DNA of 64,000 bases from Homoserinimonas sp044769865 (GTDB taxonomy: Bacteria > Actinomycetota > Actinomycetes > Actinomycetales > Microbacteriaceae): assembly GCF_044769865.1 (NCBI RefSeq), contig NZ_JBIZWA010000001.1, positions 806,001-870,000 of the forward strand, given 5' to 3'. The notes below the pieces were generated by a model that did no database searches, was not told the origin of the DNA, and was given only the letters and a program-made list of their open reading frames with translations. This document shows positions 1-8,110 of the stretch, in pieces (the stretch's first letter is position 1; each line of letters begins with the position of its first letter). Position numbers and translations under genes: made by a program.

Positions 1-1147
1 CGAAGCACACGACAGCGAGCGAGAGGCTCGCGACGTCGACCACGGCGGAGACGAACACGGGATCGTAGAGCGCGGCGGCCAGGATGCCGACGACGGCAGC
101 GTTGGCTCCCCGCATGAACGCGCCCGCCCACGGCACGGAGCGGAACCGGTTCCAGAAGGGCAGCACCCCGAGCAGCAGGAGGAAGCCAGGGAGGAACACG
201 GCAATGAGCGCGAGCGCCGCCCTGGCGAGCCCTGGCTCGCCGAGCGCCCCGAGGTAGGCGGCGAAGGTGAACAGGGGGCCCGGCACGGCCTGCGCAGCCC
301 CATACCCGGCAAGGAACTCGTCCTGGCCGACCCATCCGCCCGACACGACCTCGGCCTGCAGCAGAGGAAGCACCACATGGCCGCCGCCGAAGACGAGCGC
401 GCCCGCCCGGTAGACGCCATCCACGAACTCGAGCACCCCGCTGCGCGTGACCGTGGCCACGATGGGAAGGCCGACAAGGAGCACCGCGAAGAGCGAGAGT
501 GACACCAGCCCCGCCCGCCGCGAGACAGGGAACGTGAGCGGCGCCTCGACCGTGGGCGTTCGGCCCCGGCACAGCAGCAGCCCGGCGAGCGCCCCCAGCG
601 CGATCGCGGCCACCTGCCCCCACGCCGCCGGCACCAGCAGCGCGATGACCATGGCGACGACCGCGATCGACGCGCGCCGGGCATCCGGGGTCAGGGCCTT
701 GGCCATCCCCCACACCGCGTGGGCGACGATCGCGACGGCAACGATCTTGAGCCCGGAAAGGATGCCATCGCCCACCGGGTTGTCCATGATCGACGCCCCG
801 AACGCGAAAGCGACAAGGAGCGCAGCCGAGGGGAGGGTGAAGGCCAACCAGGCGACCACCGCACCCCAAGGCCCCGCCCGCAACAGGCCGAGCGCGAAGC
901 CCACCTGGCTCGACGCCGGGCCAGGCAAGAACTGGGCCAAGGCCACGAGATCGGCGTACTCCCGCTCCCCCAGCCAGCGCCGCCGGGTCACGAACTCGTC
1001 GCGGAAGTACCCCAGGTGAGCGACCGGCCCGCCGAAGGAGGTGAGACCCAGCTTGAGGAACGCCCGGAAGACCTCCCCCACAGCGCGTGAAGCCGGTGGC
1101 AATGATCCAGCCTCGCCCGCCACCAGTTCTCCCGTCGCCGCCACCAT
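1..1147 (-). CDS. chrA: Chromate transporter ChrA, 3' end cut by window edge
   Basis: About 382 residues are visible and the frame runs off the left edge, so the C-terminus is missing. The CHR family exports chromate through the inner membrane. The N-terminal half carries the family pattern FLKLGLTSFGGPVAHLGYF and later LAQFLPGPASSQ. The second half repeats it as RAGALVFGGGHVVLPLL and GAAQAVPGPLFTFAAYLG, the two-fold internal repeat of long-chain ChrA. Many hydrophobic segments are visible. Start chosen at ATG 1147, with GAGGA upstream inside an 18-bp palindrome that touches the start codon. Divergent from the nitronate monooxygenase gene. Function is clear from family motifs; substrate specificity is inferred. 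Confidence 0.88.
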   Translation of the reverse strand, partial: MVAATGELVAGEAGSLPPASRAVGEVFRAFLKLGLTSFGGPVAHLGYFRDEFVTRRRWLGEREYADLVALAQFLPGPASSQVGFALGLLRAGPWGAVVAWLAFTLPSAALLVAFAFGASIMDNPVGDGILSGLKIVAVAIVAHAVWGMAKALTPDARRASIAVVAMVIALLVPAAWGQVAAIALGALAGLLLCRGRTPTVEAPLTFPVSRRAGLVSLSLFAVLLVGLPIVATVTRSGVLEFVDGVYRAGALVFGGGHVVLPLLQAEVVSGGWVGQDEFLAGYGAAQAVPGPLFTFAAYLGALGEPGLARAALALIAVFLPGFLLLLGVLPFWNRFRSVPWAGAFMRGANAAVVGILAAALYDPVFVSAVVDVASLSLAVVCF

Positions 1148-1165
1148 GCCGAGGATATCCTCGGC
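1148..1165. promoter_or_regulatory. Perfect 18-bp palindrome at the chrA start
   Basis: GCCGAGGATATCCTCGGC is a perfect inverted repeat ending one base before the chrA ATG, and it contains the likely Shine-Dalgarno GAGGA. It could be an operator or a translation-blocking hairpin. No regulator gene lies beside it in the window. Confidence 0.5.
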
Positions 1166-1234
1166 GTCAGGGGAATAGGCGGCCGCACCGCGTCGTATAT
1201 ATCTGAGGAAACTTCCCAATCCCGAAGGAGCCCC

Positions 1235-2320
1235 ATGCCCTGGAATAACACCCGCATCACCCGGATGCTCGGACTCGACCACCCCATCGTGCAGGGCGCC
1301 TTCGGGGGCGGGATGTCCCGGGTCGTCCTCGCTGCCGCGGTCTCGAACGGCGGCGGCCTCGGCTCCTTCGGCGCCCACCACCTCGACGGTGACGCCATCA
1401 CTGCACTCATCGCAGAGTTGCACGCGGCCACCGACCGCAGCTTCGCCGTGAACCTCTGGGTGCCGATTCCGGGCGAACCCACGGAGCTCGACCAGGACAC
1501 CTGGGAGCGCGCCGCCGAGCTGCTCACCCCCTGGCTCGAGCGCCTCGGCATCGAGCGCGCCCCCTTCGCGCCCAGGCGGAGCATCCCGTTTGAGGAGCAG
1601 GTCGATGCCCTGCTCGACGCGGCGCCACCGGTCTTCAGTTTCGTCTTCGGCGTGCCCGCACCAAAGATCCTTGCCGAGGCGAAGCGCCGCGGCATCCTCA
1701 CCCTCGGCACGGCCACCAACATCGACGAAGGACGCGCCCTCGACGAGGCTGGCGTCGACATCGTGGTCGCGTCGGGCTACGAGGCGGGCGGCCACCGCAC
1801 CTCGTTCCTGCGCCCCGCCAGCGACTCCCTCGCCACGGGCCCTCTCACCGCCATCCTGAGCTCGCGACTCAGTGCACCTGTCGTTGCCGCGGGAGGCATC
1901 GCGGATGGTCGCGGCATCGCCTCGGCGCTCATGCTGGGCGCTGAGGCCGCTCAGCTCGGCACCGCCTTCCTCGCCACCGAGGAGTCCGGAGCCTCACCCT
2001 CCCACCGCGCCGCACTGCTCGACAGCCGAGCCGAGGCGACCGCCCTCACCCGGGCGTTCTCAGGAAGGTGGGCTCGAGGCATCCGCAACCGGATGCTCGA
2101 CGAGCTGGAGCCGCAGCAGGCCGAACTGCCCCCATACCCCCTCCAGCAGTGGCTTATGCAGGAGATCAAGGCTGCCGCGGTCGCCGCCGGGGACAGCGAC
2201 GCCATGTCGATGTGGGCGGGGCAGGGGGCGCCGCTGCTGCCCGGCCCGCGCACGGCACGCCAAGCGCTCGACGAGCTCGTAGCCCAGACGAACGAGGCGT
2301 TCGCCGCGTTCGCTCCCTGA
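1235..2320 (+). CDS. Nitronate monooxygenase (2-nitropropane dioxygenase family)
   Basis: 361 aa, usual length for the family. FMN-dependent TIM-barrel enzyme that oxidises alkyl nitronates such as propionate 3-nitronate. The N-terminus has HPIVQGAFGGGMSR. The stretch VVASGYEAGGHR matches the conserved motif carrying the catalytic His, followed by the FMN-phosphate-binding glycine strands VVAAGGIADGRG and GAEAAQLGTAFLA. Start ATG 1235 has a strong GAAGGAG at 1224-1230. Converges directly on the malG-like gene with no gap. Physiological substrate unknown; enoyl reductase FabK-like relatives are a less likely alternative. Confidence 0.85.
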   Translation: MPWNNTRITRMLGLDHPIVQGAFGGGMSRVVLAAAVSNGGGLGSFGAHHLDGDAITALIAELHAATDRSFAVNLWVPIPGEPTELDQDTWERAAELLTPWLERLGIERAPFAPRRSIPFEEQVDALLDAAPPVFSFVFGVPAPKILAEAKRRGILTLGTATNIDEGRALDEAGVDIVVASGYEAGGHRTSFLRPASDSLATGPLTAILSSRLSAPVVAAGGIADGRGIASALMLGAEAAQLGTAFLATEESGASPSHRAALLDSRAEATALTRAFSGRWARGIRNRMLDELEPQQAELPPYPLQQWLMQEIKAAAVAAGDSDAMSMWAGQGAPLLPGPRTARQALDELVAQTNEAFAAFAP

Positions 2321-3232
2321 CTACTTGACGGCGCCGGCCGTCAGCCCGCCCACGATGTACTTCTGTAGGAACAGGAACAGGATGACCACCGGCAGCGCGG
2401 CGATGATCGCACCCGCCGAGAACGCACCCCAGTCGGCGTAGTTCGGGTTCGACACGAGCTTGTAGAGGCCCACCGCGAGCGTCTGCTTCTCGGGGTCGAT
2501 CAGCACGATGCTCGAGACCACGAACTCGTTCGTCGTCGTGATGAACGACAGCAGGCCGACGACCGCGAGGATGGGGGCGACAAGGCGCAGGATGATCGTG
2601 AAGAAGATGCGCGCATGGCCCGCGCCATCGATCTTCGCCGCCTCGTCGATGTCTTTCGGCACCGTGTTGAAGAAGCCGTACATGAGGTAGGTGTTCACGC
2701 CGAGCGCGCCGCCCATGTAGACCATGATCAGGCCGATGTGCGTGTTGATGCCGATCGCCGGGAACCAGTCGCTGATCGCGTTCATCAGCAGGAAGATCGC
2801 CACCACCGCGAGCAGTTGCGGGAACATCTGGATCAGCACGATCGACATGAGCCCGAAGCGGCGGCCCGTGAAGCGCATGCGCGAGAACGAGTACGCCGCG
2901 AGCGCCCCCAGGAACACGGTCGCAACCGCGGTGATGGATGCCACGAGCATGGTGTTGCCGAACCATGACGCGAACGGCTGCGATGGGTCACTGAAGAGAC
3001 GCTCGTAGGCGCCGACACCGATGTTCGAGAAGAGCGCGTTCGACCCCGTCAGCGTGCCCGCCGGGTTGAGCGACGCCGAGAGCACGTAGGCGAGCGGGAA
3101 CAGGCAGAAGAGAATCAGCACGACGCCGACCAGGTGGCGCCAGCCCGTCTCGGCAAGCCACCGGCCGAAACGGAACGGCCGCTTCTCGAAGGTCTCCCCA
3201 CCGCGGGTCGTGATGCTGCGTGTCGTCGACAT
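2321..3232 (-). CDS. malG: Maltose-type ABC importer permease (MalG-like)
   Basis: 303 aa inner-membrane subunit of a carbohydrate uptake ABC transporter. Six hydrophobic segments and the EAA loop, EAAKIDGAGHARIFF, which contacts the ATPase. The substrate-side region NPAGTLTGSNALF resembles MalG. Its ATG shares one base with the stop of the malF-like gene (TGATG), which implies translational coupling. Last gene of the malEFG operon. No ATPase gene accompanies it, so a shared MsiK-type ATPase elsewhere is the likely partner (known for actinobacterial sugar importers; inferred here). Confidence 0.9.
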   Translation of the reverse strand: MSTTRSITTRGGETFEKRPFRFGRWLAETGWRHLVGVVLILFCLFPLAYVLSASLNPAGTLTGSNALFSNIGVGAYERLFSDPSQPFASWFGNTMLVASITAVATVFLGALAAYSFSRMRFTGRRFGLMSIVLIQMFPQLLAVVAIFLLMNAISDWFPAIGINTHIGLIMVYMGGALGVNTYLMYGFFNTVPKDIDEAAKIDGAGHARIFFTIILRLVAPILAVVGLLSFITTTNEFVVSSIVLIDPEKQTLAVGLYKLVSNPNYADWGAFSAGAIIAALPVVILFLFLQKYIVGGLTAGAVK

Positions 3233-4827
3233 CAGTTCAGGTCCTCCAGCATCCGGGTCTTCCTGAAGCTCACGATCGAGATGACCGCGACCAGGATGAA
3301 GATGATGATCGTGAACGCGCTCGCAAGCCCGTAATCACGGAACTGACCGGTGAACGCCACCTTGTAGACCATCGAGATCAGGATGTCGGTGGCCCCGACA
3401 TTCACGGCGGCCGAAGCATCCCTCGGCCCACCGCCGGTCAGCATGTAGATCAGGTTGAAGTTGTTGAAGTTGAAGGCGAAGGAAGAGATCAGGATGGGCG
3501 CCATCGTCACGAGCAGCAGCGGCAACTTGATGAGGCGGAACACCTGCCACGGCTTGGCGCCATCGACCGTCGCCGCCTCGACCACATCGTCGGGGATCGC
3601 CTGCAGCGCCCCCGTCGCGATGAGGAACATGTAGGGGAAACCCAGCCACAGGTTCACGAACAGCACACTGAACTTGGCCAGCAAGGGGTCGGTCAGCCAC
3701 GGGATCTCCGCCCCACCCAGCAGCACCTGGTTGACGAAGCCGTAGCGCTCGCTCAGCATGCCCGACCAGATCAGCGCCGACAGGAACGCCGGGAACGCAT
3801 ACGGGAGGATCATGACGATGCGGTAGAACTTGCGGCCGCGCATCCGCTTGTAGTTGAAGACGATCGCGAGGAAGAGCCCCAGGAAGAACGTCGAGGCAAC
3901 CGAGAGCAGGGCGAAGACGATCGTCCAGAGCGTGACGCTGATGAGGGGGTCTCGGATGCTCTCCTCACCGAACGCCCGCGCGAAGTTGTCGAAGCCCACC
4001 GTGATGCGCCAGCCGGGCAGCAGCTCCTCGCCGCTCTCCGAGACGAAGGCGCCCTCGCCCGTGTCGGCGAAGACCTCCCCCGTTGCGGTGTTGGTCATGG
4101 TGTCGGCCACATCGTCGTAGACGAGGCGCGACGTGTAGATGTTCGCGGACGAGCCATCGGCCGTGCGCAGCACACCCTCGTTCGGGTCGGAGGAGAAGGG
4201 CACCTCGAGGTCGAACACCTCCGACTGCCGCTTCAGCACGTCGTTGAACGAGAGGCTGGTCCAGCCATCGACGGCGACCGCCACGCCGCCCTCCATGTCG
4301 GCGTCGACCCGCTCAAGCGGCGAGTCGGGCGCGCCAAGGTAGGCGTCACCCTCCGGGTCGGTGACGAGCATCCCGAGCCCCTGCAGGCTCTCCACGACCG
4401 TCACCTTGTAGGTCTCCGAGTCGGGCACACGCTCGCGCGCCGAACTCATGAGCGCCTGCACCGCCTGCGCCTTGTCAGAGTTGTGCCCTGTGCCGTAGTT
4501 GGTGAACCCGACGTAGGCCGTGTAGCCGACGACGAAGACCTGAAAGACAAGCAGGAAGAGCACGCCGGGCGTCAGATACTTCGCCGGCAGCGCCCGGTGC
4601 GAGAAATAGATCCAGTTGACCGCGATCGTCACGACAGCGACGATCCCCGCGACCAACCACTCGTCACTCAGCACCAGCACGAACAGCGCGTACACCGCGA
4701 TCGCGTCGACGATGCCGAGAGCCACAATCTTCAGCAGGATCACGCGAAGACCACCGGATGCTGCATCCGCAAGTCTCGCTGCCCGCTTCTGTCGCGGGCT
4801 CGCCCTGACCTCGTCGTCGATCTGCAT
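3232..4827 (-). CDS. malF: Maltose-type ABC importer permease with large periplasmic insert (MalF-like)
   Basis: 531 aa, far longer than the roughly 300 aa of most actinobacterial sugar permeases. After N-terminal membrane segments (to about residue 115, GYTAYVGFTNYG) a hydrophilic region of about 150 residues precedes the core transmembrane part, like the P2 domain of Escherichia coli MalF that docks the binding protein. The EAA loop EAATVDGAKPWQVFRLIKLP is present. Follows the malE-like gene after a gap holding a strong hairpin. Supports maltose or maltodextrin as substrate; trehalose is possible. Confidence 0.9.
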   Translation of the reverse strand: MQIDDEVRASPRQKRAARLADAASGGLRVILLKIVALGIVDAIAVYALFVLVLSDEWLVAGIVAVVTIAVNWIYFSHRALPAKYLTPGVLFLLVFQVFVVGYTAYVGFTNYGTGHNSDKAQAVQALMSSARERVPDSETYKVTVVESLQGLGMLVTDPEGDAYLGAPDSPLERVDADMEGGVAVAVDGWTSLSFNDVLKRQSEVFDLEVPFSSDPNEGVLRTADGSSANIYTSRLVYDDVADTMTNTATGEVFADTGEGAFVSESGEELLPGWRITVGFDNFARAFGEESIRDPLISVTLWTIVFALLSVASTFFLGLFLAIVFNYKRMRGRKFYRIVMILPYAFPAFLSALIWSGMLSERYGFVNQVLLGGAEIPWLTDPLLAKFSVLFVNLWLGFPYMFLIATGALQAIPDDVVEAATVDGAKPWQVFRLIKLPLLLVTMAPILISSFAFNFNNFNLIYMLTGGGPRDASAAVNVGATDILISMVYKVAFTGQFRDYGLASAFTIIIFILVAVISIVSFRKTRMLEDLN

Positions 4828-4856
4828 GTGTCTCTTTCTGTCCTGGCGTTGGAGCG

Positions 4857-4892
4857 GCAGGCCGCCGACGTGTTCGGGCGTCGGCGGCCTGC
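4857..4892 (-). terminator. Hairpin between malE and malF (attenuator or 3' stabiliser)
   Basis: Perfect 14-bp stem GCAGGCCGCCGACG (4857-4870) with CGTCGGCGGCCTGC (4879-4892) and an 8-nt loop, in the malE-malF gap. No T tract follows in the direction of transcription. It is best read as a partial terminator or an mRNA-protecting stem that keeps the binding protein more abundant than the permeases, as known for malE-malF in enteric bacteria. Confidence 0.65.
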
Positions 4893-4904
4893 ACAGGGTA
4901 CGGA

Positions 4905-6107
4905 CTAACCGGCGATTGCCGCCTCGACGTCCGCGGCAAGCTTCTGCCAGGTTGCGACGGGGTCTTCACCGTTCAGGATTGCTCCCTCAGCGATGCCCCA
5001 GAACTCCCACACGGCGCCCATCGCGGGGGCGGCAGGCATGGGCACGGCGTCAGCACCGACCTCGCGGAAGCCCGCGACGATCTCGTCGGAAGCCGCGTAG
5101 TCAGCCGACTCCTTCAGCGCGGGGAGCACCTGGCCGGAGTCGAAGAGCGCGTTCTGCACCTCGACCGTGCCGAGGTAGTTCACCAGGAAGTCGTTCGCGG
5201 CGACCTTGTTCTTGCTCTGCTCGTTGAGCAGGAAGCCCTTCACGCCGGCGAACGGCTGGGCAGCCTCGGTGCCGGGGGTCGGGATGGGGTCAACGGCGAC
5301 GTCGATGCCAGCGTCGACGGCGACGCCGACGTTCCAGGGGCCGGTCAGCCAGAAGGCGGCGTCTCCGCTGAGGAAGCGCTCCTTGGCGATGTCACCCGTG
5401 AGCTCGGTGTCGATGACACCGGCGGCACCCTGCGCGCCGAGCCACTGGGCGAAGGCGAGGCCGCCCTCGTTGCCGAGCTGCAGGTCAGTCGTGTCGTAGC
5501 CGTTCTCGTCGCTGCCGAAGACGGGCGCACCGAAGGCGGTCTGGAACGGGTACAGGTGGTACGGGTTCGCGAGGCCACTGCCGTCGGACTCGACGACGAA
5601 GGTGCCCGCGGCGAGCATCTCGTCGAAGGTCGCCTTGGCCTCGGGCACGAGCTCCGTGTTGCGGAGCACTGCGATGTTCTCGACACCGTAGGGCAGGAGG
5701 TATTGCTGGCCCTCATACGTGGCGGCCTCGTAGGCGACCTCGAGGAACTCATCCTGCTTGTCGGCCAGCTCGATCGGCGCGACGACACCGTTGGTGACGA
5801 GCTCGCCCAGCCAGTCGTGAGCGCCCATGACGATGTCGGGGCCCTTGCCCGTCGGGGCCTGCTGCGTGAAGTCGTCCTTGATCTCGGCGTTGGCCTTCGA
5901 GACCAGGTCGACCTTGATGTCGGTCTTGTCCTCGTATGCCTTGGCCACATCCTTGAGGGCGTCGACGCGCTCGGCGTCGACCCAGACCGTCAGGGTCGTG
6001 GTCTCAGCGTCGTCTGCACCGCCGTCTGCGCTCGAGCATCCGACGAGTGCCAGCACGGCGGTGGTCGCGATTGCGCCGGCCGCCATGAGGCTGCGTGATT
6101 TCACCAT
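4905..6107 (-). CDS. malE: Maltose-type extracellular solute-binding lipoprotein (MalE-like)
   Basis: 400 aa. Residues 1-23 are a lipoprotein signal with lipobox LVGC, Cys24. The mature part starts TTLTVWVDAERVDALKDVAKAYEDKTDI, the opening of family 1 binding proteins, and contains FLSGDAAFWLTGPWNVG. It captures the sugar outside the cell for the two permeases downstream. Start ATG 6107 is chosen for the Shine-Dalgarno AAAGGTG 9 nt upstream and because it gives a proper signal peptide; an in-frame extension to 6239 would spoil it. A LacI-type operator lies about 90 bp upstream. Confidence 0.92.
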   Translation of the reverse strand: MVKSRSLMAAGAIATTAVLALVGCSSADGGADDAETTTLTVWVDAERVDALKDVAKAYEDKTDIKVDLVSKANAEIKDDFTQQAPTGKGPDIVMGAHDWLGELVTNGVVAPIELADKQDEFLEVAYEAATYEGQQYLLPYGVENIAVLRNTELVPEAKATFDEMLAAGTFVVESDGSGLANPYHLYPFQTAFGAPVFGSDENGYDTTDLQLGNEGGLAFAQWLGAQGAAGVIDTELTGDIAKERFLSGDAAFWLTGPWNVGVAVDAGIDVAVDPIPTPGTEAAQPFAGVKGFLLNEQSKNKVAANDFLVNYLGTVEVQNALFDSGQVLPALKESADYAASDEIVAGFREVGADAVPMPAAPAMGAVWEFWGIAEGAILNGEDPVATWQKLAADVEAAIAG

Positions 6108-6198
6108 CGTTGGTGTCACCTTTCTTGTGGGCAACCCCGACGCGGCGGTATTGACCGCCGGGCTGCGTGTTGTGGGGTCGCGAATGGATTGCAGGGTT

Positions 6199-6212
6199 TG
6201 CAAGCGCTTACA
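6199..6212. promoter_or_regulatory. LacI-type operator 1 (malE side)
   Basis: TGCAAGCGCTTACA contains the AAGCGCTT core typical of LacI-family operators. It lies in the divergent region between malE and the alpha-glucosidase gene, 77 bp centre to centre from operator 2 and in the same slightly asymmetric orientation. Confidence 0.75.
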
Positions 6213-6275
6213 TTCTGACCCATGAGAACGGGAACGCAAACCTCAGCCGTCCAATAGTTATCTGCTCATTTGCGG

Positions 6276-6289
6276 CGCAAGCGCTTACG
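6276..6289. promoter_or_regulatory. LacI-type operator 2, overlapping the -35 box of the alpha-glucosidase gene
   Basis: CGCAAGCGCTTACG with the same AAGCGCTT core as operator 1. Its right half overlaps TTACGA (6285-6290), the likely -35 box of the downstream gene, so binding should block transcription. Confidence 0.75.
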
Positions 6290-6313
6290 ACATTGAGCCT
6301 CCTCGGTTAGGGT
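6285..6313 (+). promoter_or_regulatory. Leaderless promoter of the alpha-glucosidase gene
   Basis: TTACGA, a 17-bp spacer, then TAGGGT (6308-6313), with ATG 6 nt later. No Shine-Dalgarno is seen, so transcription probably starts at the A of the start codon. Confidence 0.6.
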
Positions 6314-6319
6314 GTCGCC

Positions 6320-8017
6320 ATGGCCACCGAGATCACCACCACCACTGGCACGCACGGAACACCCGGCAGCGAGTGGTGGCGCAGCGCAGTCATTTACCAG
6401 ATCTACCCCCGCTCCTTCGCGGATGCCTCGGGCGACGGCATCGGCGACCTGCCGGGCATCACCAGCCACATCGACTCCCTCGCCGAACTCGGCATCGACG
6501 CCATCTGGCTCTCCCCCTTCTTCACCTCGCCCCAGAATGACGCGGGCTACGACGTCGCCGACTACTGCGACGTCGACCCCATCTTCGGCACCCTGGACGA
6601 CTTCGACCGGATGCTCGAAGAGGCGCACTCGCGAGGCATCCGCGTCATCGTCGACCTCGTGCCCAACCACTCCTCCGACCAGCACCGCTGGTTCCAGGAG
6701 GCACTCGCCGCAGGACCCGGCTCCGAGGAGCGGGCGCGCTACATCTTCCGAGAAGGCAAGGGCGCGAACGGCGAGCTGCCGCCCAACAACTGGGAGTCGG
6801 TCTTCGGCGGCCCGGCCTGGAGCCGCATCGAGGAGGCCGACGGCACCCCCGGCCAGTGGTATCTCCACCTCTTCGACTCCAGCCAGCCCGACTTCGACTG
6901 GAACAACCGCTGGGTGCACGAGCAGTTCCTCGACATCCTGCGCTTCTGGCTCGACCGCGGCGTCGACGGCTTCCGCGTGGATGTCGCCCACGGCCTCGTG
7001 AAGCAAGAGGGCCTGCCCGACTGGACCCCGCCCGCCGAGAGCAACAGCATGGGTGGCGGCCTCGAAGACGAGGCGGAAGAGGCGGCGCTCTCGCCCTACT
7101 GGGCGCAGGAGGGCGTGCACGAGATCTACCGCGAGTGGCGTGACCTGCTCAACACCTATGAGGGCGAGCGCGTGCTGTGCGCGGAAGCCTGGGTCGACCC
7201 GCTGCACAAGCTGGCCAAGTGGGTGCGCTCCGACGAGATGCACCAGGCCTTCAACTTCGGCTACCTCGAGACGAAGTGGGATGCATCCGCCCTCCGCACC
7301 GTCATCGACGACTCCTACGAAGCGTTCCACAGCGTGGGGGCGCCCAGCACGTGGGTGCTCAGCAACCACGACGTTGTGCGCCACGCGAGCCGCCTCGCCG
7401 TCACGGCCGACAACCCTCAGGGCGACGGCCTCGGCCCCAGGTCGAAGGGCCTGCCCGACCCCGTCATCGGCCTGCGCCGGGCCCGCGCCGCCACGGCGCT
7501 CATGCTCGCGCTCCCCGGCAGCGCCTACATCTACCAGGGCGAGGAGCTCGGCCTGCCCGAGGTCATCGACCTGCCCGATGAGGCCCGCCAAGACCCGACC
7601 TGGCACCGCACCAACGGTGAGCGCTACGGACGAGACGGATGCCGCGTGCCCATCCCCTGGGAGGCAGACGCCCCCGCCGCGGGGTTCAACACGACCGGCG
7701 AGAGCTGGCTCCCGCAGCCGTCCGGCTGGGGCGCCTTCGCGCGAGCCGAGCAGCGCGGCGTCGAGGGATCCACGCTCGAGTTCTACCGCCGCGCACTCGC
7801 GCTGCGCAAGGAGCACAACGTGGGGCTCGGCTCATTCACGTGGCTGCAGCACGATGAGCCGGAGGTGCTCGTCTTCCGCACCGAGGGCCTGACGGTCATG
7901 GCGAACACGGGGGCAACGCCCGTGCCGCTGCCGGAAGGCGCAGACGTGCTGCTCGCATCCGCCGACCTCGACGGCGACACCCTGCCGGGAGACACGACGG
8001 TCTGGCTCGCAAGCTGA
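6320..8017 (+). CDS. Alpha-glucosidase, glycoside hydrolase family 13
   Basis: 565 aa cytoplasmic enzyme (no signal peptide) that releases glucose from maltose or maltodextrins. The family-13 signatures are present: WWRSAVIYQIYPRSF near the start, VIVDLVPNHSS, the nucleophile Asp221 in GFRVDVAHG, the acid/base Glu289 in CAEAW and Asp351 in SNHDVVRH. Divergent from malEFG and sharing the LacI-type operators, so imported oligosaccharide is probably cut here. Oligo-1,6-glucosidase or trehalose-linked specificity cannot be excluded. Confidence 0.9.
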   Translation: MATEITTTTGTHGTPGSEWWRSAVIYQIYPRSFADASGDGIGDLPGITSHIDSLAELGIDAIWLSPFFTSPQNDAGYDVADYCDVDPIFGTLDDFDRMLEEAHSRGIRVIVDLVPNHSSDQHRWFQEALAAGPGSEERARYIFREGKGANGELPPNNWESVFGGPAWSRIEEADGTPGQWYLHLFDSSQPDFDWNNRWVHEQFLDILRFWLDRGVDGFRVDVAHGLVKQEGLPDWTPPAESNSMGGGLEDEAEEAALSPYWAQEGVHEIYREWRDLLNTYEGERVLCAEAWVDPLHKLAKWVRSDEMHQAFNFGYLETKWDASALRTVIDDSYEAFHSVGAPSTWVLSNHDVVRHASRLAVTADNPQGDGLGPRSKGLPDPVIGLRRARAATALMLALPGSAYIYQGEELGLPEVIDLPDEARQDPTWHRTNGERYGRDGCRVPIPWEADAPAAGFNTTGESWLPQPSGWGAFARAEQRGVEGSTLEFYRRALALRKEHNVGLGSFTWLQHDEPEVLVFRTEGLTVMANTGATPVPLPEGADVLLASADLDGDTLPGDTTVWLAS

Positions 8018-8031
8018 CAGGTGCCAGCTGC

Positions 8032-8090
8032 GTGAGATTCGACTAGTGCATGTTCAGCTGCGCGCTGAAGCTGTACAAGTCGGATCTCAC
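8032..8090. terminator. Nested hairpin between convergent genes
   Basis: Outer arms GTGAGATTCGACT (8032-8044) and AGTCGGATCTCAC (8078-8090), one wobble pair, enclose an inner stem TTCAGC (8053-8058) with GCTGAA (8064-8069). It sits between the 3' ends of the alpha-glucosidase and the M23 gene, so it probably terminates from both sides. Confidence 0.55.
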
Positions 8091-8110
8091 ACGCGACACA
8101 ACTCGCGCGG

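Noticed and set aside
3220..4908. A 562-codon plus-strand frame opposite malF
   Set aside because: Low-complexity Arg/Asp/His sequence antisense to a clear permease; no family features.
6266..7816. A 516-codon minus-strand frame opposite the alpha-glucosidase
   Set aside because: The plus strand carries all family-13 catalytic motifs; the antisense frame has none.
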